Assembly (NCBI RefSeq): GCF_023277925.1 | Contig: NZ_CP063832.1 | Span: 620,001-684,000, forward strand | Direction: 5' to 3' | Source: Pseudomonas entomophila | GTDB taxonomy: Bacteria > Pseudomonadota > Gammaproteobacteria > Pseudomonadales > Pseudomonadaceae | Length of the DNA: 64,000 bases | Part shown: piece by piece, positions 9,200 to 16,748 of the stretch | Layout of the letters: each line of letters opens with the position of its first letter | How positions within the stretch are numbered: position 1 is the stretch's first letter | Position numbers and translations under genes: made by a program | Notes under the pieces: generated by a model | The model's database searches: none | What the model was told of the DNA's origin: nothing | Seen by the model: the letters and a program-made list of their open reading frames with translations, nothing else

Positions 9200-9903
9200 C
9201 GCGCCAGCTCCTTGATGCCGATGTTGTAGCGCCGCTCAAGGTGCTTGAACAGGCGGTTGGAGAGGGTGGTGATGAGCAGGTAGACCAGCCCCGCCAGGCT
9301 CAGGAAGAACAGCACGTCGTTGGTGGTCTTGCCAGCGTTCTGCGCGGCCTTGACCAAGTCGGCCAGGCCGATGATCGAGACCAGTGCGGTGGACTTGAGC
9401 AGCACCAGCCAGTTGTTGCCCAGCCCCGGCAGGGCGAAGCGCATCAATTGCGGGAACAACACCAGGCGAAAGCGCTGGGCACGGCTCAGGCCATAGGCGG
9501 TGGCCGCCTCCAGCTGGCCGGCCGGCACGCTGAGGATGGCGCCACGGAAGTTCTCGGTGAAGTAGGCGCCATAGATGAAGCCGAGGGTGATCACGCCGGC
9601 GCCGAATGGGTCGATCTCCACATAGTCCCAGCCCAGCGCCTCGGTCAGGTCGTTGAGCCAGATCTGCATGCTGTAGAAGATCAGCAGGATCAGTACCAGG
9701 TCGGGAACGCTGCGGATCAGCGTGGTGTAGAGGGTGGCCGGTACGCGCAGCAGGGGGGAGCGGGACAGCTTGGCGCTGGCGCCGAGCAGGCCGAGCAACA
9801 GGCTCAAGGCCAGCGACAACAAGGCCAGCTTGATCGTCATCCAGGTGCCTTGGGCCAGCAGCGGGCCGAAGCCTTGCAGGCCGCTTGAGAGGAAATCGTG
9901 CAT
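9196..9903 (-). CDS. Amino-acid ABC transporter permease (HisQ/AotQ type)
   Basis: 235 residues. The segment TLIRSVPDLVLILLIFY and the coupling loop AGQLEAATAYGLSRAQRFRL mark it as a HisQ/AotQ-type permease with about five membrane helices. It is the first permease after the binding-protein gene; the 70-base gap between them contains a REP-like palindrome at about 9925-9953. It is translationally coupled to the second permease (ATGA-type overlap). Confidence 0.92.
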   Translation of the reverse strand: MHDFLSSGLQGFGPLLAQGTWMTIKLALLSLALSLLLGLLGASAKLSRSPLLRVPATLYTTLIRSVPDLVLILLIFYSMQIWLNDLTEALGWDYVEIDPFGAGVITLGFIYGAYFTENFRGAILSVPAGQLEAATAYGLSRAQRFRLVLFPQLMRFALPGLGNNWLVLLKSTALVSIIGLADLVKAAQNAGKTTNDVLFFLSLAGLVYLLITTLSNRLFKHLERRYNIGIKELAR

Positions 9904-9924
9904 GGGCGGAATCTCGCGGGGAGG

Positions 9925-9953
9925 CTATCGCGGGGCAAGCCCGCTCCCACAGG
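9925..9953. repeat. REP-like palindrome between binding-protein and permease genes
   Basis: The segment reads as a short palindrome around CGCGGGGCAAGCCCGC followed by TCCCACAGG, typical of P. putida-group REP elements. Placed between the binding-protein gene and the permeases, it could lower downstream expression by stabilising the upstream message, a common role of intra-operon REPs. Confidence 0.75.
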
Positions 9954-9973
9954 GAGGCGGGCAGCCTGCCGGG

Positions 9974-10756
9974 TCACTCGTTGTAGATGTCCAGGTCGCC
10001 GACATACTTCTTCTGGATCTCGGCGTAGGTGCCATCGGCATGGATCATGGCGATACCCTTGTCGAGCAGGGCCTTGAGCTCCGGGTCGGTCTTGCGCAGG
10101 CCCATGGCGATATCCAGCGGCAGGGTCGGGTCCTTGATCGCCGGGCCGCTCTTGAAGTCGGCGCCTTCAGGCTTGGAGAGGAAGTTGAGCTGGGCCTCGA
10201 GCTTGTCGGTGACGGTGGCGTCGAGGCGCCCGTTCATCAGGTCGGCGTAGTTCTGGTCCTGGGCCTGGTAGGCCTTGACCTGCGCGCCCAGCGGCGCCAG
10301 CACGGCGCGGGCGTAGGCTTCCTGCAGCGAGCCCTGCAGCACGCCGACCTGCTTGCCCTTGAGTGATTCGACCGTGTCGCCGAAATCAGCCGACTTGCGC
10401 ACGATCACCGAGGTCGGGCTGAGGAACAGTTTGTGGGTGAAGTCGATTTGTTTCAGGCGCGCCGGAGTAACCGCCATCGACGACATGATGGCGTCGAACT
10501 TGCGTGCACGCAGGGCGGGGATCATGCCATCGAATTCGTTGTGAACCCAGGTGCATTTGACCTGCAATTTCAAGCAGATGGCGTTGCCCAGTTCGATGTC
10601 GAAGCCTTGCAGGCTGCCATCGGCGGCAACGGATTCGAAGGGGGGATATTCGGGGTAGACACCAAAGCGGATCTCGGTCCATTCCTTGGCGTGGGAAACG
10701 GTGGTGGCACACAGCGAGAACAGCAGCACGCCGAGGCGTTTTCGCATGGAGAGCAT
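9974..10756 (-). CDS. Periplasmic substrate-binding protein of the amino-acid ABC transporter
   Basis: 260 residues. The N-terminal signal peptide MLSMRKRLGVLLFSLCATTV ends near SHA-KEW. The mature protein has the type II binding-protein fold, with FGVYPEYPPFESV at its start, LQGFDIELGNAICLKL, and the family motif SSMAVTPARLKQIDFTHKLF. It resembles AotJ/HisJ/ArgT proteins that capture arginine, ornithine, histidine or citrulline. The ATG at 10756 was chosen because an AGGGA sequence lies about 8 bases upstream; an in-frame ATG at 10747 lacks one. Expression probably starts in the motif-rich region upstream (10757-11058). Confidence 0.92.
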   Translation of the reverse strand: MLSMRKRLGVLLFSLCATTVSHAKEWTEIRFGVYPEYPPFESVAADGSLQGFDIELGNAICLKLQVKCTWVHNEFDGMIPALRARKFDAIMSSMAVTPARLKQIDFTHKLFLSPTSVIVRKSADFGDTVESLKGKQVGVLQGSLQEAYARAVLAPLGAQVKAYQAQDQNYADLMNGRLDATVTDKLEAQLNFLSKPEGADFKSGPAIKDPTLPLDIAMGLRKTDPELKALLDKGIAMIHADGTYAEIQKKYVGDLDIYNE

Positions 10757-11058
10757 GGTCTTGGGTCCCTGGGTGTTGTTATTGGTAGTAGGGCGATTAC
10801 CGCGTGTAGGTCCGTCGGTGACTCATGGGTCGGGCTCAGGATGCGCGAGATAGACAGGTTTTTTGTGTCGTTTACTAGCGCACTGGGTGCCGGAATCGGC
10901 TGTTAGGCTCCTCGTGGCAGCGGAATCGGCTGTTCCGACAAAGTTTTATGGAAGTGCGACAGCCGATTCCGCGAGTTGAGCGCACCCTGTAGCGGCTTCA
11001 GCCGCGATCACCCGTACAGCGGGTGCCAGGCGGCTAAAACAGCACCTACAAAGCGCAA
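10757..11058. other. Intergenic regulatory region with three copies of a 14-base motif and a REP
   Basis: No gene is seen here. CGGAATCGGCTGTT occurs at 10891-10904 and again at 10921-10934, exactly 30 bases apart. A 13/14 match lies in inverted orientation at about 10958-10971 (GACAGCCGATTCCG). Three similarly spaced copies on one face of the helix suit an oligomeric regulator such as the Lrp-type protein encoded in this locus. A REP-like palindrome (GCGGCTTCAGCCGCG core) follows at about 10986-11047. The assignment as operator is inference. Confidence 0.6.
10986..11047. repeat. REP element (GCGGCTTCAGCCGCG class)
   Basis: The core CTGTAGCGGCTTCAGCCGCG is followed by GATCACCCGTACAGCGGGTG and a degenerate second arm ending in CACCTACA. 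The same core recurs near 26.7, 30.0 and 36.1 kb. It lies just after the stop codon of the ornithine cyclodeaminase gene and may end or stabilise that transcript. Confidence 0.75.
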
Positions 11059-12105
11059 TCAGGCTGCGCTGGCCTTGACCCGTGCCGAGGCGGGCTGCAG
11101 CAAGGCGAACAGGTCCTTGGGGTTCTCAAGCGCTGGCACCAGTGCGATCTCATGCCCGATATCCATCGCCCGGGCCACATCCAGCACATAACGCAGCGCC
11201 GCGTAGTCCTCAAGGGCGAAGCCGACCGAGTCGAACAGCGTGACCTGCCCCGCGCTTTCACGTCCTGCGGCACTCCCTTCGACGACTTCCCAGAATTCGG
11301 TGGTTGGCGAGTCGCTTGGCATCTGCTGGATCTCGCCCTCGATACGGCTCTGCGGTTCGTACTCGACGATCACCCGCGCATGCTCGACGATGTCGCGGTG
11401 CAGCTCGGTCTTGCCCGGGCAGTCGCCACCGACCGCATTGAGGTGCATGCCTGGCTCGATCATCCCCGGGGTGAGGATGGTGGCGTAGGCCTTGTCGGCG
11501 GTCACCGTGGTGACGATGTCGGCGCCGCGCACCGCTTCGGCCACGCTGGCAGCGATGGTCAACTTCAGTTGCGCATAGCCGGCCAGGTTGGCGGCCAGTT
11601 TCTCGCTCGCCGCGCGGTCGATGTCGAACAGGCGAATCTCGTCGATGCCCAGCATCGTGTGGAAGGCGATCGCCTGGAATTCGCTTTGCGAGCCGTTGCC
11701 GATCAGCGCCATGCGCTTGCTGTCCGGGCGCGCCAGGTAGCGGGCGGCCAAGGCCGAGGTGGCGGCGGTGCGGATCGCGGTGGTCAGGGTCATCTCGCTG
11801 AGCAGCACCGGCGTGCCGGTGTCGACATCGCCCAGGGCGCCGAAGGCCATTACCGTGAGCAGGCCATTCTGGGTGTTCTTCGGATGCCCGTTGACGTACT
11901 TGAAGGCGTACAGGTTGGCGTCGGACACCGGCATCAGCTCGATCACCCCGTCGGGCGAGTGGTTGGCCAGGCGCGCGCACTTCTCGAAGCCGTGCCAGCG
12001 CAGGTAATCCTGGCGAATGTACTCGGCCATCTCTTCCAGGCAGGTGGGCAGGCCCTTGCGGTTGACCAGGTGGGCAAGGTCTTGCACATCGATATAACGG
12101 GTCAT
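11059..12105 (-). CDS. ocd: Ornithine cyclodeaminase (OCD/mu-crystallin family)
   Basis: 348 residues from the ATG at 12105, chosen for a clear GGAG Shine-Dalgarno just upstream. The protein has a dinucleotide-binding motif LIGNGSQSEFQAIAF and the OCD signatures GHPKNTQNGLLTVMAFG, TTAIRTAATSALAARYLA and NAVGGDCPGKTELH. The family converts L-ornithine to L-proline and ammonia using bound NAD+. Here it lies 19 bases downstream of the ctlX-like gene and upstream of an amino-acid importer, which fits citrulline to ornithine to proline. Related proteins act on lysine or are dehydrogenases, but length and motifs agree with true OCD. Confidence 0.9.
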   Translation of the reverse strand: MTRYIDVQDLAHLVNRKGLPTCLEEMAEYIRQDYLRWHGFEKCARLANHSPDGVIELMPVSDANLYAFKYVNGHPKNTQNGLLTVMAFGALGDVDTGTPVLLSEMTLTTAIRTAATSALAARYLARPDSKRMALIGNGSQSEFQAIAFHTMLGIDEIRLFDIDRAASEKLAANLAGYAQLKLTIAASVAEAVRGADIVTTVTADKAYATILTPGMIEPGMHLNAVGGDCPGKTELHRDIVEHARVIVEYEPQSRIEGEIQQMPSDSPTTEFWEVVEGSAAGRESAGQVTLFDSVGFALEDYAALRYVLDVARAMDIGHEIALVPALENPKDLFALLQPASARVKASAA

Positions 12106-12124
12106 GATGAGGCTCCTTTTCAAG

Positions 12125-13042
12125 TCAGTGGCGCGAGGGCAGGTGGACTTCGGCGAGCATGCAGCGCGCACTGCCGCCACCGATGCGTTCGATATGGTCG
12201 ATATTCACCACCACGGGATGGCTGTGCTGCTCCACCTGGCGGCGTTGCCGCGCATCCAGCGAGCGCCAGGCGCTGCGTGACATCACCAGTAGCGAGCGGC
12301 CATCGCGGTCGTGGACTTCGAGCATGTTGCCGGCGAAGTTCTCCAACTGTTCGAAGGTCAACGCCAGGACCTGTTTGCCGGTATCGCGCAGCGATTGTTC
12401 GAGAGTGCGGCGTTCCTTGGCGTGGGGCAGGGCGTCGAGGCAGGCAGCGGCCAACTGGCGGCCGACGTTCATCATCACGTTGCTGTGGTAGATCGGGGCG
12501 TGCTGACGGTCGACGGCGTGGAACAGGCACAGGCGGTAGTCGAGCTGTTCGGCGAACTGGCGCAGGGCGTGTTCGTGGGTGCGGCCAGAGTGGCAGGCAT
12601 AGCTGATGCGGTGCTCGCGGTCGAGAACCATGCTGCCGGTGCCTTCGAGAAACAGATTCTGCTGTTCCAGCGAGCTCAGGTCGACGGTGCGCTGGATGGC
12701 AAAACGCTCCTCCAGCACGCGCAAGGCACCCTTGTCGCGCTCCAGGCGACGGTTGTGGCCTTCCATCGGGTAGAGCACCAGGCTGCCATCGGCGTGACTG
12801 CTCCACCAGTTGTTGGGGAAGATCGAGTCCGGCGTGTGCGGCTCGGGCGTATCCTGCACCACCAGCACCTCGACACCATGCAGGCGCAGGGTTTCGACGT
12901 AGCCGTCGAATTCCTCCAGGGCCTTCTCGCTGGCCATCGCTGGGTCCAGTGGCGCTTGCTGGAAACGGTTGTTGAGCGCGGTGTCCGGGTTGAAGGTGAA
13001 CCGCGCGGGGCGAATCATGAGGACGGTATTTGTTGTTTGCAT
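12125..13042 (-). CDS. ctlX: CtlX-type citrulline utilization hydrolase (arginine deiminase/amidinotransferase fold)
   Basis: 305 residues from the ATG at 13042 (MQTTNTVLMIRPARFTFN); an in-frame ATG at 13057 is possible, and neither has a good Shine-Dalgarno. Guanidino-hydrolase-fold features: PDSIFPNNWWS near the N-terminal active-site strand, a conserved His in PIYHSNVMM, and a C-terminal nucleophile Cys in GGGSARCMLAEVHLP. From memory, members of this group have been tied by mutant fitness data in pseudomonads to citrulline use and named CtlX. The exact reaction (citrulline to ornithine) is inferred from the adjacent ornithine cyclodeaminase. Alternatives are an arginine deiminase-like or dimethylarginine hydrolase activity. 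Confidence 0.8.
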   Translation of the reverse strand: MQTTNTVLMIRPARFTFNPDTALNNRFQQAPLDPAMASEKALEEFDGYVETLRLHGVEVLVVQDTPEPHTPDSIFPNNWWSSHADGSLVLYPMEGHNRRLERDKGALRVLEERFAIQRTVDLSSLEQQNLFLEGTGSMVLDREHRISYACHSGRTHEHALRQFAEQLDYRLCLFHAVDRQHAPIYHSNVMMNVGRQLAAACLDALPHAKERRTLEQSLRDTGKQVLALTFEQLENFAGNMLEVHDRDGRSLLVMSRSAWRSLDARQRRQVEQHSHPVVVNIDHIERIGGGSARCMLAEVHLPSRH

Positions 13043-13099
13043 TGGGCACGCATCCACGGGTGGGCTGTGTGACCATTGTCGGGGGGATCGGTAAAAGAT

Positions 13100-13230
13100 C
13101 CCGGCTGAAGCGTGAATGAGTGGCAGCCGGAACCAGCTGAAATAGGGCGGCAGCCAGCCGAATCGGTTGCCCCCTCGTGGGGGCCGGCTTTACCGGCAAA
13201 CACCGGCGCAGCCGGTACCATGCGCCGTGG
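13100..13230. promoter_or_regulatory. Upstream region of ctlX-like gene with operator-like motifs and a REP-like palindrome
   Basis: Two degenerate copies of the CAGCCG-type motif seen upstream of the transporter genes occur here: GGCAGCCGGAACCAG at 13122-13136 and CAGCCGAATCGGTTG at 13155-13169. They lie upstream of the divergent end of the ctlX-like gene and may bind the same regulator. A REP-like palindrome (GGCCGGCTTTACCGGC) follows at about 13182-13198. Function is inference. Confidence 0.4.
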
Positions 13231-13278
13231 CGTTCTTTTCGCCAGCAAGGCTGGTTCCTGCAGGGTGACGTGCAAACA

Positions 13279-13304
13279 AAAACGGCGCCTGGAAGGGCGC
13301 CGTT
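13279..13304 (-). terminator. Rho-independent terminator of folD
   Basis: An AACGGCGCC / GGCGCCGTT stem with a short loop, followed on the minus strand by a run of T. It sits about 20 bases past the folD stop codon. Confidence 0.85.
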
Positions 13305-13324
13305 TCATTTATTGCCGGAGCAAC

Positions 13325-14179
13325 TTACTTATGCAGCTCTTCAGCGGCATACAAGGTGTTCTCCAGCAGGCATGCACGGGTCATCGGGCCCACGCCGCCC
13401 GGTACCGGGGTGATCCAGCCCGCGCGGGGCAAGGCGGTCTCGTAGACCACGTCGCCCACCAGCTTGCCGTCTTCCTGGCGGTTGATGCCGACGTCGATGA
13501 CGATGGCGCCTTCCTTGACCCACTCACCCTTGACCAGGCCTGGCTTGCCGGCGGCGACCACCACCAGGTCGGCACGGCCGACATGGCCGGCCAGGTCCTT
13601 GGTGAAGCGGTGGCAGACAGTCACGGTGCAGCCGGCCAGCAGCAGCTCCATGGCCATCGGCCGCCCGACGATGTTCGAGGCGCCGACGATCACTGCGTTC
13701 ATGCCGTACAGGTCCTGGCCGGTGCTTTCCAGCAGGGTCATGATGCCTTTCGGGGTGCAGGGGCGCAGCAGGGGAATACGCTGGGCCAGGCGACCGATGT
13801 TGTACGGGTGGAAACCGTCGACGTCTTTATCCGGGCGGATGCGCTCGAGCAGCAGCGAGGCATCCAGGTGTGCCGGCAGCGGCAACTGCAGCAGGATGCC
13901 GTCGACGGCCGGGTCGTCGTTGAGGCGGTCGATCAGGTCGGTCAGGGCTTGCTGCGTGGTATCGCTGGGCAGGTCGAACGCTTGCGAGATGAAGCCGACT
14001 TCTTCGCAGTCCTTGCGCTTGTGCGAGACATAGACTTGGGAGGCCGGATCGGTACCGACCAGGATCACCGCCAGGCCTGGTGTGCGCAGGCCCTGCTGGC
14101 GGCGCTCGGCGACACGTTGGGCGATCTGCTGGCGCAGGTTGGCGGCGATCGCCTTGCCATCGATAAGGTGTGCAGTCAT
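13325..14179 (-). CDS. folD: FolD bifunctional methylenetetrahydrofolate dehydrogenase/cyclohydrolase
   Basis: 284 residues from the ATG at 14179, close to the 288 of E. coli FolD. Family motifs are clear: [14 protein letters not shown] with the catalytic Lys, [35 protein letters not shown] of the NADP site, and [10 protein letters not shown] near the end. The enzyme oxidises 5,10-methylene-THF to methenyl-THF with NADP+ and hydrolyses it to 10-formyl-THF in the cytoplasm. The open frame runs upstream through antisense of tRNA genes; that part is not coding. An ATG at 14197 is the only other near start. It is divergent from the tRNA cluster and ends at its own terminator. Confidence 0.96.
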   Translation of the reverse strand: MTAHLIDGKAIAANLRQQIAQRVAERRQQGLRTPGLAVILVGTDPASQVYVSHKRKDCEEVGFISQAFDLPSDTTQQALTDLIDRLNDDPAVDGILLQLPLPAHLDASLLLERIRPDKDVDGFHPYNIGRLAQRIPLLRPCTPKGIMTLLESTGQDLYGMNAVIVGASNIVGRPMAMELLLAGCTVTVCHRFTKDLAGHVGRADLVVVAAGKPGLVKGEWVKEGAIVIDVGINRQEDGKLVGDVVYETALPRAGWITPVPGGVGPMTRACLLENTLYAAEELHK

Positions 14180-14313
14180 AGACGCGTGATTAACCATCGA
14201 GAAGGGAACATGAAGAAGGCGGCATTCTCTCACGAGACGGCCCGAGGGCAAAGGCGGATGGTCGGGCAAATTCCCTAAGCCCTTCAATAAATTATATTTT
14301 TTTGAAAAAAATG

Positions 14314-14342
14314 TTGACGCCCTGCGGGGCCGTCTATAAGAT
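14314..14342 (+). promoter_or_regulatory. Sigma-70 promoter of the tRNA cluster
   Basis: TTGACG at 14314-14319 and TAAGAT at 14337-14342 (17-base spacer) or TATAAG at 14335-14340. An AT tract rich in T and A (14286-14312) lies upstream like an UP element, and a GC-rich stretch (TCGCCGC) follows the -10, as in stringently controlled tRNA promoters. The first tRNA starts about 90 bases downstream. Confidence 0.65.
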
Positions 14343-14431
14343 TCGCCGCACTTGTCGGGCACTGCCTGGCACGGGTTGGCAAGGTCGAGCAGAATAAGCG
14401 GTTGGTTTGTTCGGCTTGACTGTAAGCTTAA

Positions 14432-14508
14432 GCGCCCGTAGCTCAGCTGGATAGAGCATCCGCCTTCTAAGCGGATGGTCGCAGGTTCGAGTCCTGCCGG
14501 GTGCGCCA
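14432..14508 (+). tRNA. tRNA-Arg (anticodon TCT)
   Basis: 77 bases with encoded CCA. Acceptor stem GCGCCCG pairs with CGGGTGC; the anticodon stem TCCGC/GCGGA encloses the loop CTTCTAA with TCT at 14466-14468. The T arm is GCAGGTTCGAGTCCTGC. First gene of a four-tRNA cluster. Confidence 0.97.
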
Positions 14509-14543
14509 TTAAGGCCTGGGCAAGTAAGCAGTACCGCAATATG

Positions 14544-14619
14544 GTGGGCGTAGCTCAGTTGGTAGAGCGCCGGATTGTGATTCCGGTTGTCGTGGGTTCG
14601 ATTCCCATCGTCCACCCCA
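14544..14619 (+). tRNA. tRNA-His (anticodon GTG), copy 1
   Basis: 76 bases with encoded CCA. The acceptor GTGGGCG pairs with CGTCCAC, preceded by the G at 14543 that supplies the -1 nucleotide of tRNA-His. The anticodon stem CCGGA/TCCGG encloses TTGTGAT, with GTG at 14577-14579. Confidence 0.97.
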
Positions 14620-14628
14620 GATTTTGCA

Positions 14629-14666
14629 GGGGCGCCTCGATTGAATGATCCGGCGCCTTTGTTTTT
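14629..14666 (+). terminator. Terminator-like hairpin after first tRNA-His
   Basis: GGCGCC at 14631-14636 pairs with GGCGCC at 14652-14657, followed by TTTGTTTTT. The same layout follows the second tRNA-His, so it may attenuate transcription into tRNA-Leu or be part of a duplicated unit. Confidence 0.55.
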
Positions 14667-14675
14667 GAGTTTCAT

Positions 14676-14760
14676 GCGGACGTGGTGAAATTGGTAGACA
14701 CACTGGATTTAGGTTCCAGCGGCGCAAGCTGTAAGAGTTCGAGTCTCTTCGTCCGCACCA
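14676..14760 (+). tRNA. tRNA-Leu (anticodon TAG)
   Basis: 85 bases including the long variable arm and CCA. Acceptor GCGGACG pairs with CGTCCGC; anticodon stem CTGGA/TCCAG encloses TTTAGGT, with TAG at 14710-14712. Confidence 0.97.
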
Positions 14761-14796
14761 TGTTTCTCTAAGGCTGTACCGCAATATTGCACTATG

Positions 14797-14872
14797 GTGG
14801 GCGTAGCTCAGTTGGTAGAGCGCTGGATTGTGATTCCAGTTGTCGTGGGTTCGATTCCCATCGTCCACCCCA
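14797..14872 (+). tRNA. tRNA-His (anticodon GTG), copy 2
   Basis: 76 bases with encoded CCA. Same as copy 1 except for one anticodon-stem base pair (CTGGA/TCCAG instead of CCGGA/TCCGG). The 12-base leader GTACCGCAATAT is shared by both copies (14531-14542 and 14776-14787). Confidence 0.97.
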
Positions 14873-14878
14873 TATTTC

Positions 14879-14955
14879 AAAAGGCGCTTCGATTCTTTGA
14901 TCGGGCGCCTTTTTTGTATTTGTCCCTTATGAACAATGCCGCTAACGCGGCATTT
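14879..14955 (+). terminator. Tandem rho-independent terminators of the tRNA cluster
   Basis: The first stem is AAAAGGCGC (14879-14887) with GCGCCTTTT (14905-14913). The second is AATGCCG / CGGCATT followed by T residues (14934-14957). They close the tRNA transcript. Confidence 0.85.
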
Positions 14956-15183
14956 TTCGTTTTTGCGGCGTTGGTCAGGTGGGGCGGATTTCTGGCGCGA
15001 GCGTCATTTCGCTGGCGTCGTGCATCTCGCAATTGTGTTGCTGGGGGCGTTGAGCGCAGGCGTCGCAAGGGTTGCGGGTGGCGGGTTGGAACTGGTCGGT
15101 TTCTTGCTAGGGGTTGGTCATTGTGCGTGCGTCCGTGGTGTGTCGTCATGGGCGTGGCCATCCTCTGAAAATAAGGAAAGTCC
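14956..15183. other. Non-coding stretch between tRNA terminators and methyltransferase gene
   Basis: No credible gene is seen; the frames here lack start signals and known motifs. Just before the next start codon is AATAAGGAAAGTCC, giving a reasonable Shine-Dalgarno at 15171-15179. A promoter for the methyltransferase gene presumably lies here but I cannot assign one confidently. Confidence 0.5.
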
Positions 15184-15963
15184 ATGAAAGTCTGTAACGC
15201 GTATCGGGAAAACATGTATCACCTGCTCGGTGCGGTATTCAATGCGCTGGAAAAGCGCCCGGTAGTGGCCGAGCTGGGTGTTCTGCGTGGGGGGAATGCG
15301 ATCAAGTTGCACGAGGCACTGGCGCCGGAGCGCATGGTGCTGATCGACAGCTGGAGCAAACTGTCCAATGAGGCTTACAGCCCCTTCGATCAGCTGCCGC
15401 CATGGGTTTCTCCGGTGGACGAGTACGAGTACTACTATGGTGGCTCGCTGCATGATGATGCCACCTGGGAGAAGCTCTATCAGGAGTGCCTGAGTAATGT
15501 TGCTCATCTGTCCGATGTGACGGTGATTCGCTCCGACACCATCGGTGCCATCGACAAGGTGCGCCAGCAAACGGGTATCGAGCAGTTTGACGTGGTTTAC
15601 GTCGATGCCAGTCACCAATACGAGTTCGTCCTGCGCGACCTTATGTACTACCAGGAGCTGGTCGGCCCGGATGGCGTGATGATGCTCAACGATTGCTGCC
15701 ATAGCGTTAACGGCACCAAGCAGAACCTGGGTGTGCTGGAAGCCCTGGGTAGCTTCATGAAGCGTTCTGATTTCATTCCTGTGGCGATGACTAATACCGA
15801 TTGGTCTGATGTGATCCTGGTGCGCCGTAATTCGGTCATGGTTCAGCTGCTGGACATGGCGCTGGCAAACTCGGACGTGCCTTACGTTGAAATCCCTCAT
15901 CAGTTGATCACTGCAGCGCGCGTGGTCTACGGTGCGCAGCGTCACAACGTCAGTTTCGTCTGA
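15184..15963 (+). CDS. Class I SAM-dependent methyltransferase (Methyltransf_24-like)
   Basis: 259 residues. A Rossmann SAM-binding motif VVAELGVLRGGNAIKLHEAL lies at about 27-46. Acidic motifs follow in VLIDSW, VIRSDT and FDVVYVDASHQYE, and a strand-loop DGVMMLNDCCH. This pattern is that of small-molecule or sugar O-methyltransferases of the Methyltransf_24 group. The substrate is unknown. The gene stands alone just downstream of a tRNA cluster, a common place for acquired genes, and it carries more AT-ending codons than its neighbours. The start follows a GGAAAG ribosome site. Confidence 0.8.
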   Translation: MKVCNAYRENMYHLLGAVFNALEKRPVVAELGVLRGGNAIKLHEALAPERMVLIDSWSKLSNEAYSPFDQLPPWVSPVDEYEYYYGGSLHDDATWEKLYQECLSNVAHLSDVTVIRSDTIGAIDKVRQQTGIEQFDVVYVDASHQYEFVLRDLMYYQELVGPDGVMMLNDCCHSVNGTKQNLGVLEALGSFMKRSDFIPVAMTNTDWSDVILVRRNSVMVQLLDMALANSDVPYVEIPHQLITAARVVYGAQRHNVSFV

Positions 15964-16097
15964 TTCCTGCGCGGGCGTTTCGTCAATCTGGCGCTCTTTG
16001 CGTGGGTCGGCAGTGCTTCCTCTGGTGGCGGCAGCCTGAAAGCTGATAGATTTCAGCCGGTTGAAATACCGGCCTGGAGCCGGCAGGGGAAATACCG

Positions 16098-16397
16098 ATG
16101 ATTGCCAAAGAAGCTCGCCAGGCCCTGGCATTGCAACGTTTTGCCGAAGCCCATCCGCAATTGCTCGAGGAGATCCGCGAGCTGGATGCGCGCGAGCAGG
16201 CTCAGCAGGTCGAATGGGCGTTCGAGGATGCGGCGCAGGAGCAGGGTGTCGAGCCCTGGGAGTATGCGCTGCAACTGATCGCCGAGTCGCCGCAGCAGCT
16301 GCAGGCCATGCGCCTGGAAACCCATCGAGAGGTGGCCGAGGCGCTGGGGATGGAGTGGGAAGAGTATTGCCAGTTCAATGAAATCGATCCGCAATAG
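16098..16397 (+). CDS. Small acidic hypothetical protein (DUF6388-like)
   Basis: 99 residues, rich in Glu, Gln and Ala, predicted largely helical (ALALQRFAEAHPQLLEEIRE; LETHREVAEALGMEWEEYCQ). No membrane segment or enzyme motif is visible. It resembles short Pseudomonas proteins grouped as DUF6388, from memory and not certain. AGGGGAAA lies a few bases before the ATG and supports translation. The function is unknown; the neighbours (methyltransferase, trigger factor) give no strong clue. Confidence 0.7.
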   Translation: MIAKEARQALALQRFAEAHPQLLEEIRELDAREQAQQVEWAFEDAAQEQGVEPWEYALQLIAESPQQLQAMRLETHREVAEALGMEWEEYCQFNEIDPQ

Positions 16398-16748
16398 GGT
16401 CGTTTTGTTGGGGGAGGGCGGCGCTCGGCCTGAAGCGCGCTGCAAGGTATTCGGCGAGTACATGCCGGCTTCCAGGCAAATGCTCTTGAAATTCCGAAAA
16501 CAGGCCGCATATCGGCTGGCTGTGGTTTGTTTGACAAGGTTTTACAGTCGCGCGCCCTCCAATGGTCGGTGCGACCCTGATAACGAACGGCTCGACGCCA
16601 CGCGGGCGGGCCTTTCAATGAATTCGACCGGCGTGGTGTGCCGACCCTCCAGGTGGCGTGACTTCTGCTGTATGAGTCACTAGAATGTTCGCCCTTGATT
16701 CTGGAGTCGGGCTATCGCCGGCTAACGTCTGTGCAACGAGGAATATCC
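16398..16748. other. Intergenic region upstream of tig
   Basis: No gene seen. The region contains the likely tig promoter at 16658-16686 and an additional TTGACA-like hexamer at about 16530 without a convincing -10. Confidence 0.5.
16658..16686 (+). promoter_or_regulatory. Predicted sigma-70 promoter of tig
   Basis: GTGACT at 16658-16663 and TAGAAT at 16681-16686 with a 17-base spacer. Transcription would start about 55 bases before the tig start codon. Confidence 0.55.

Noticed and set aside
12120..13199. 359-residue minus-strand frame overlapping the ctlX-like gene
   Set aside because: Arg/Pro-rich translation without motifs; the ctlX-like frame has clear family signatures.
14366..14382. 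TGGCAC-like sequence resembling a sigma-54 promoter in the tRNA leader
   Set aside because: The spacing to the GC element is wrong and a good sigma-70 promoter is just upstream.
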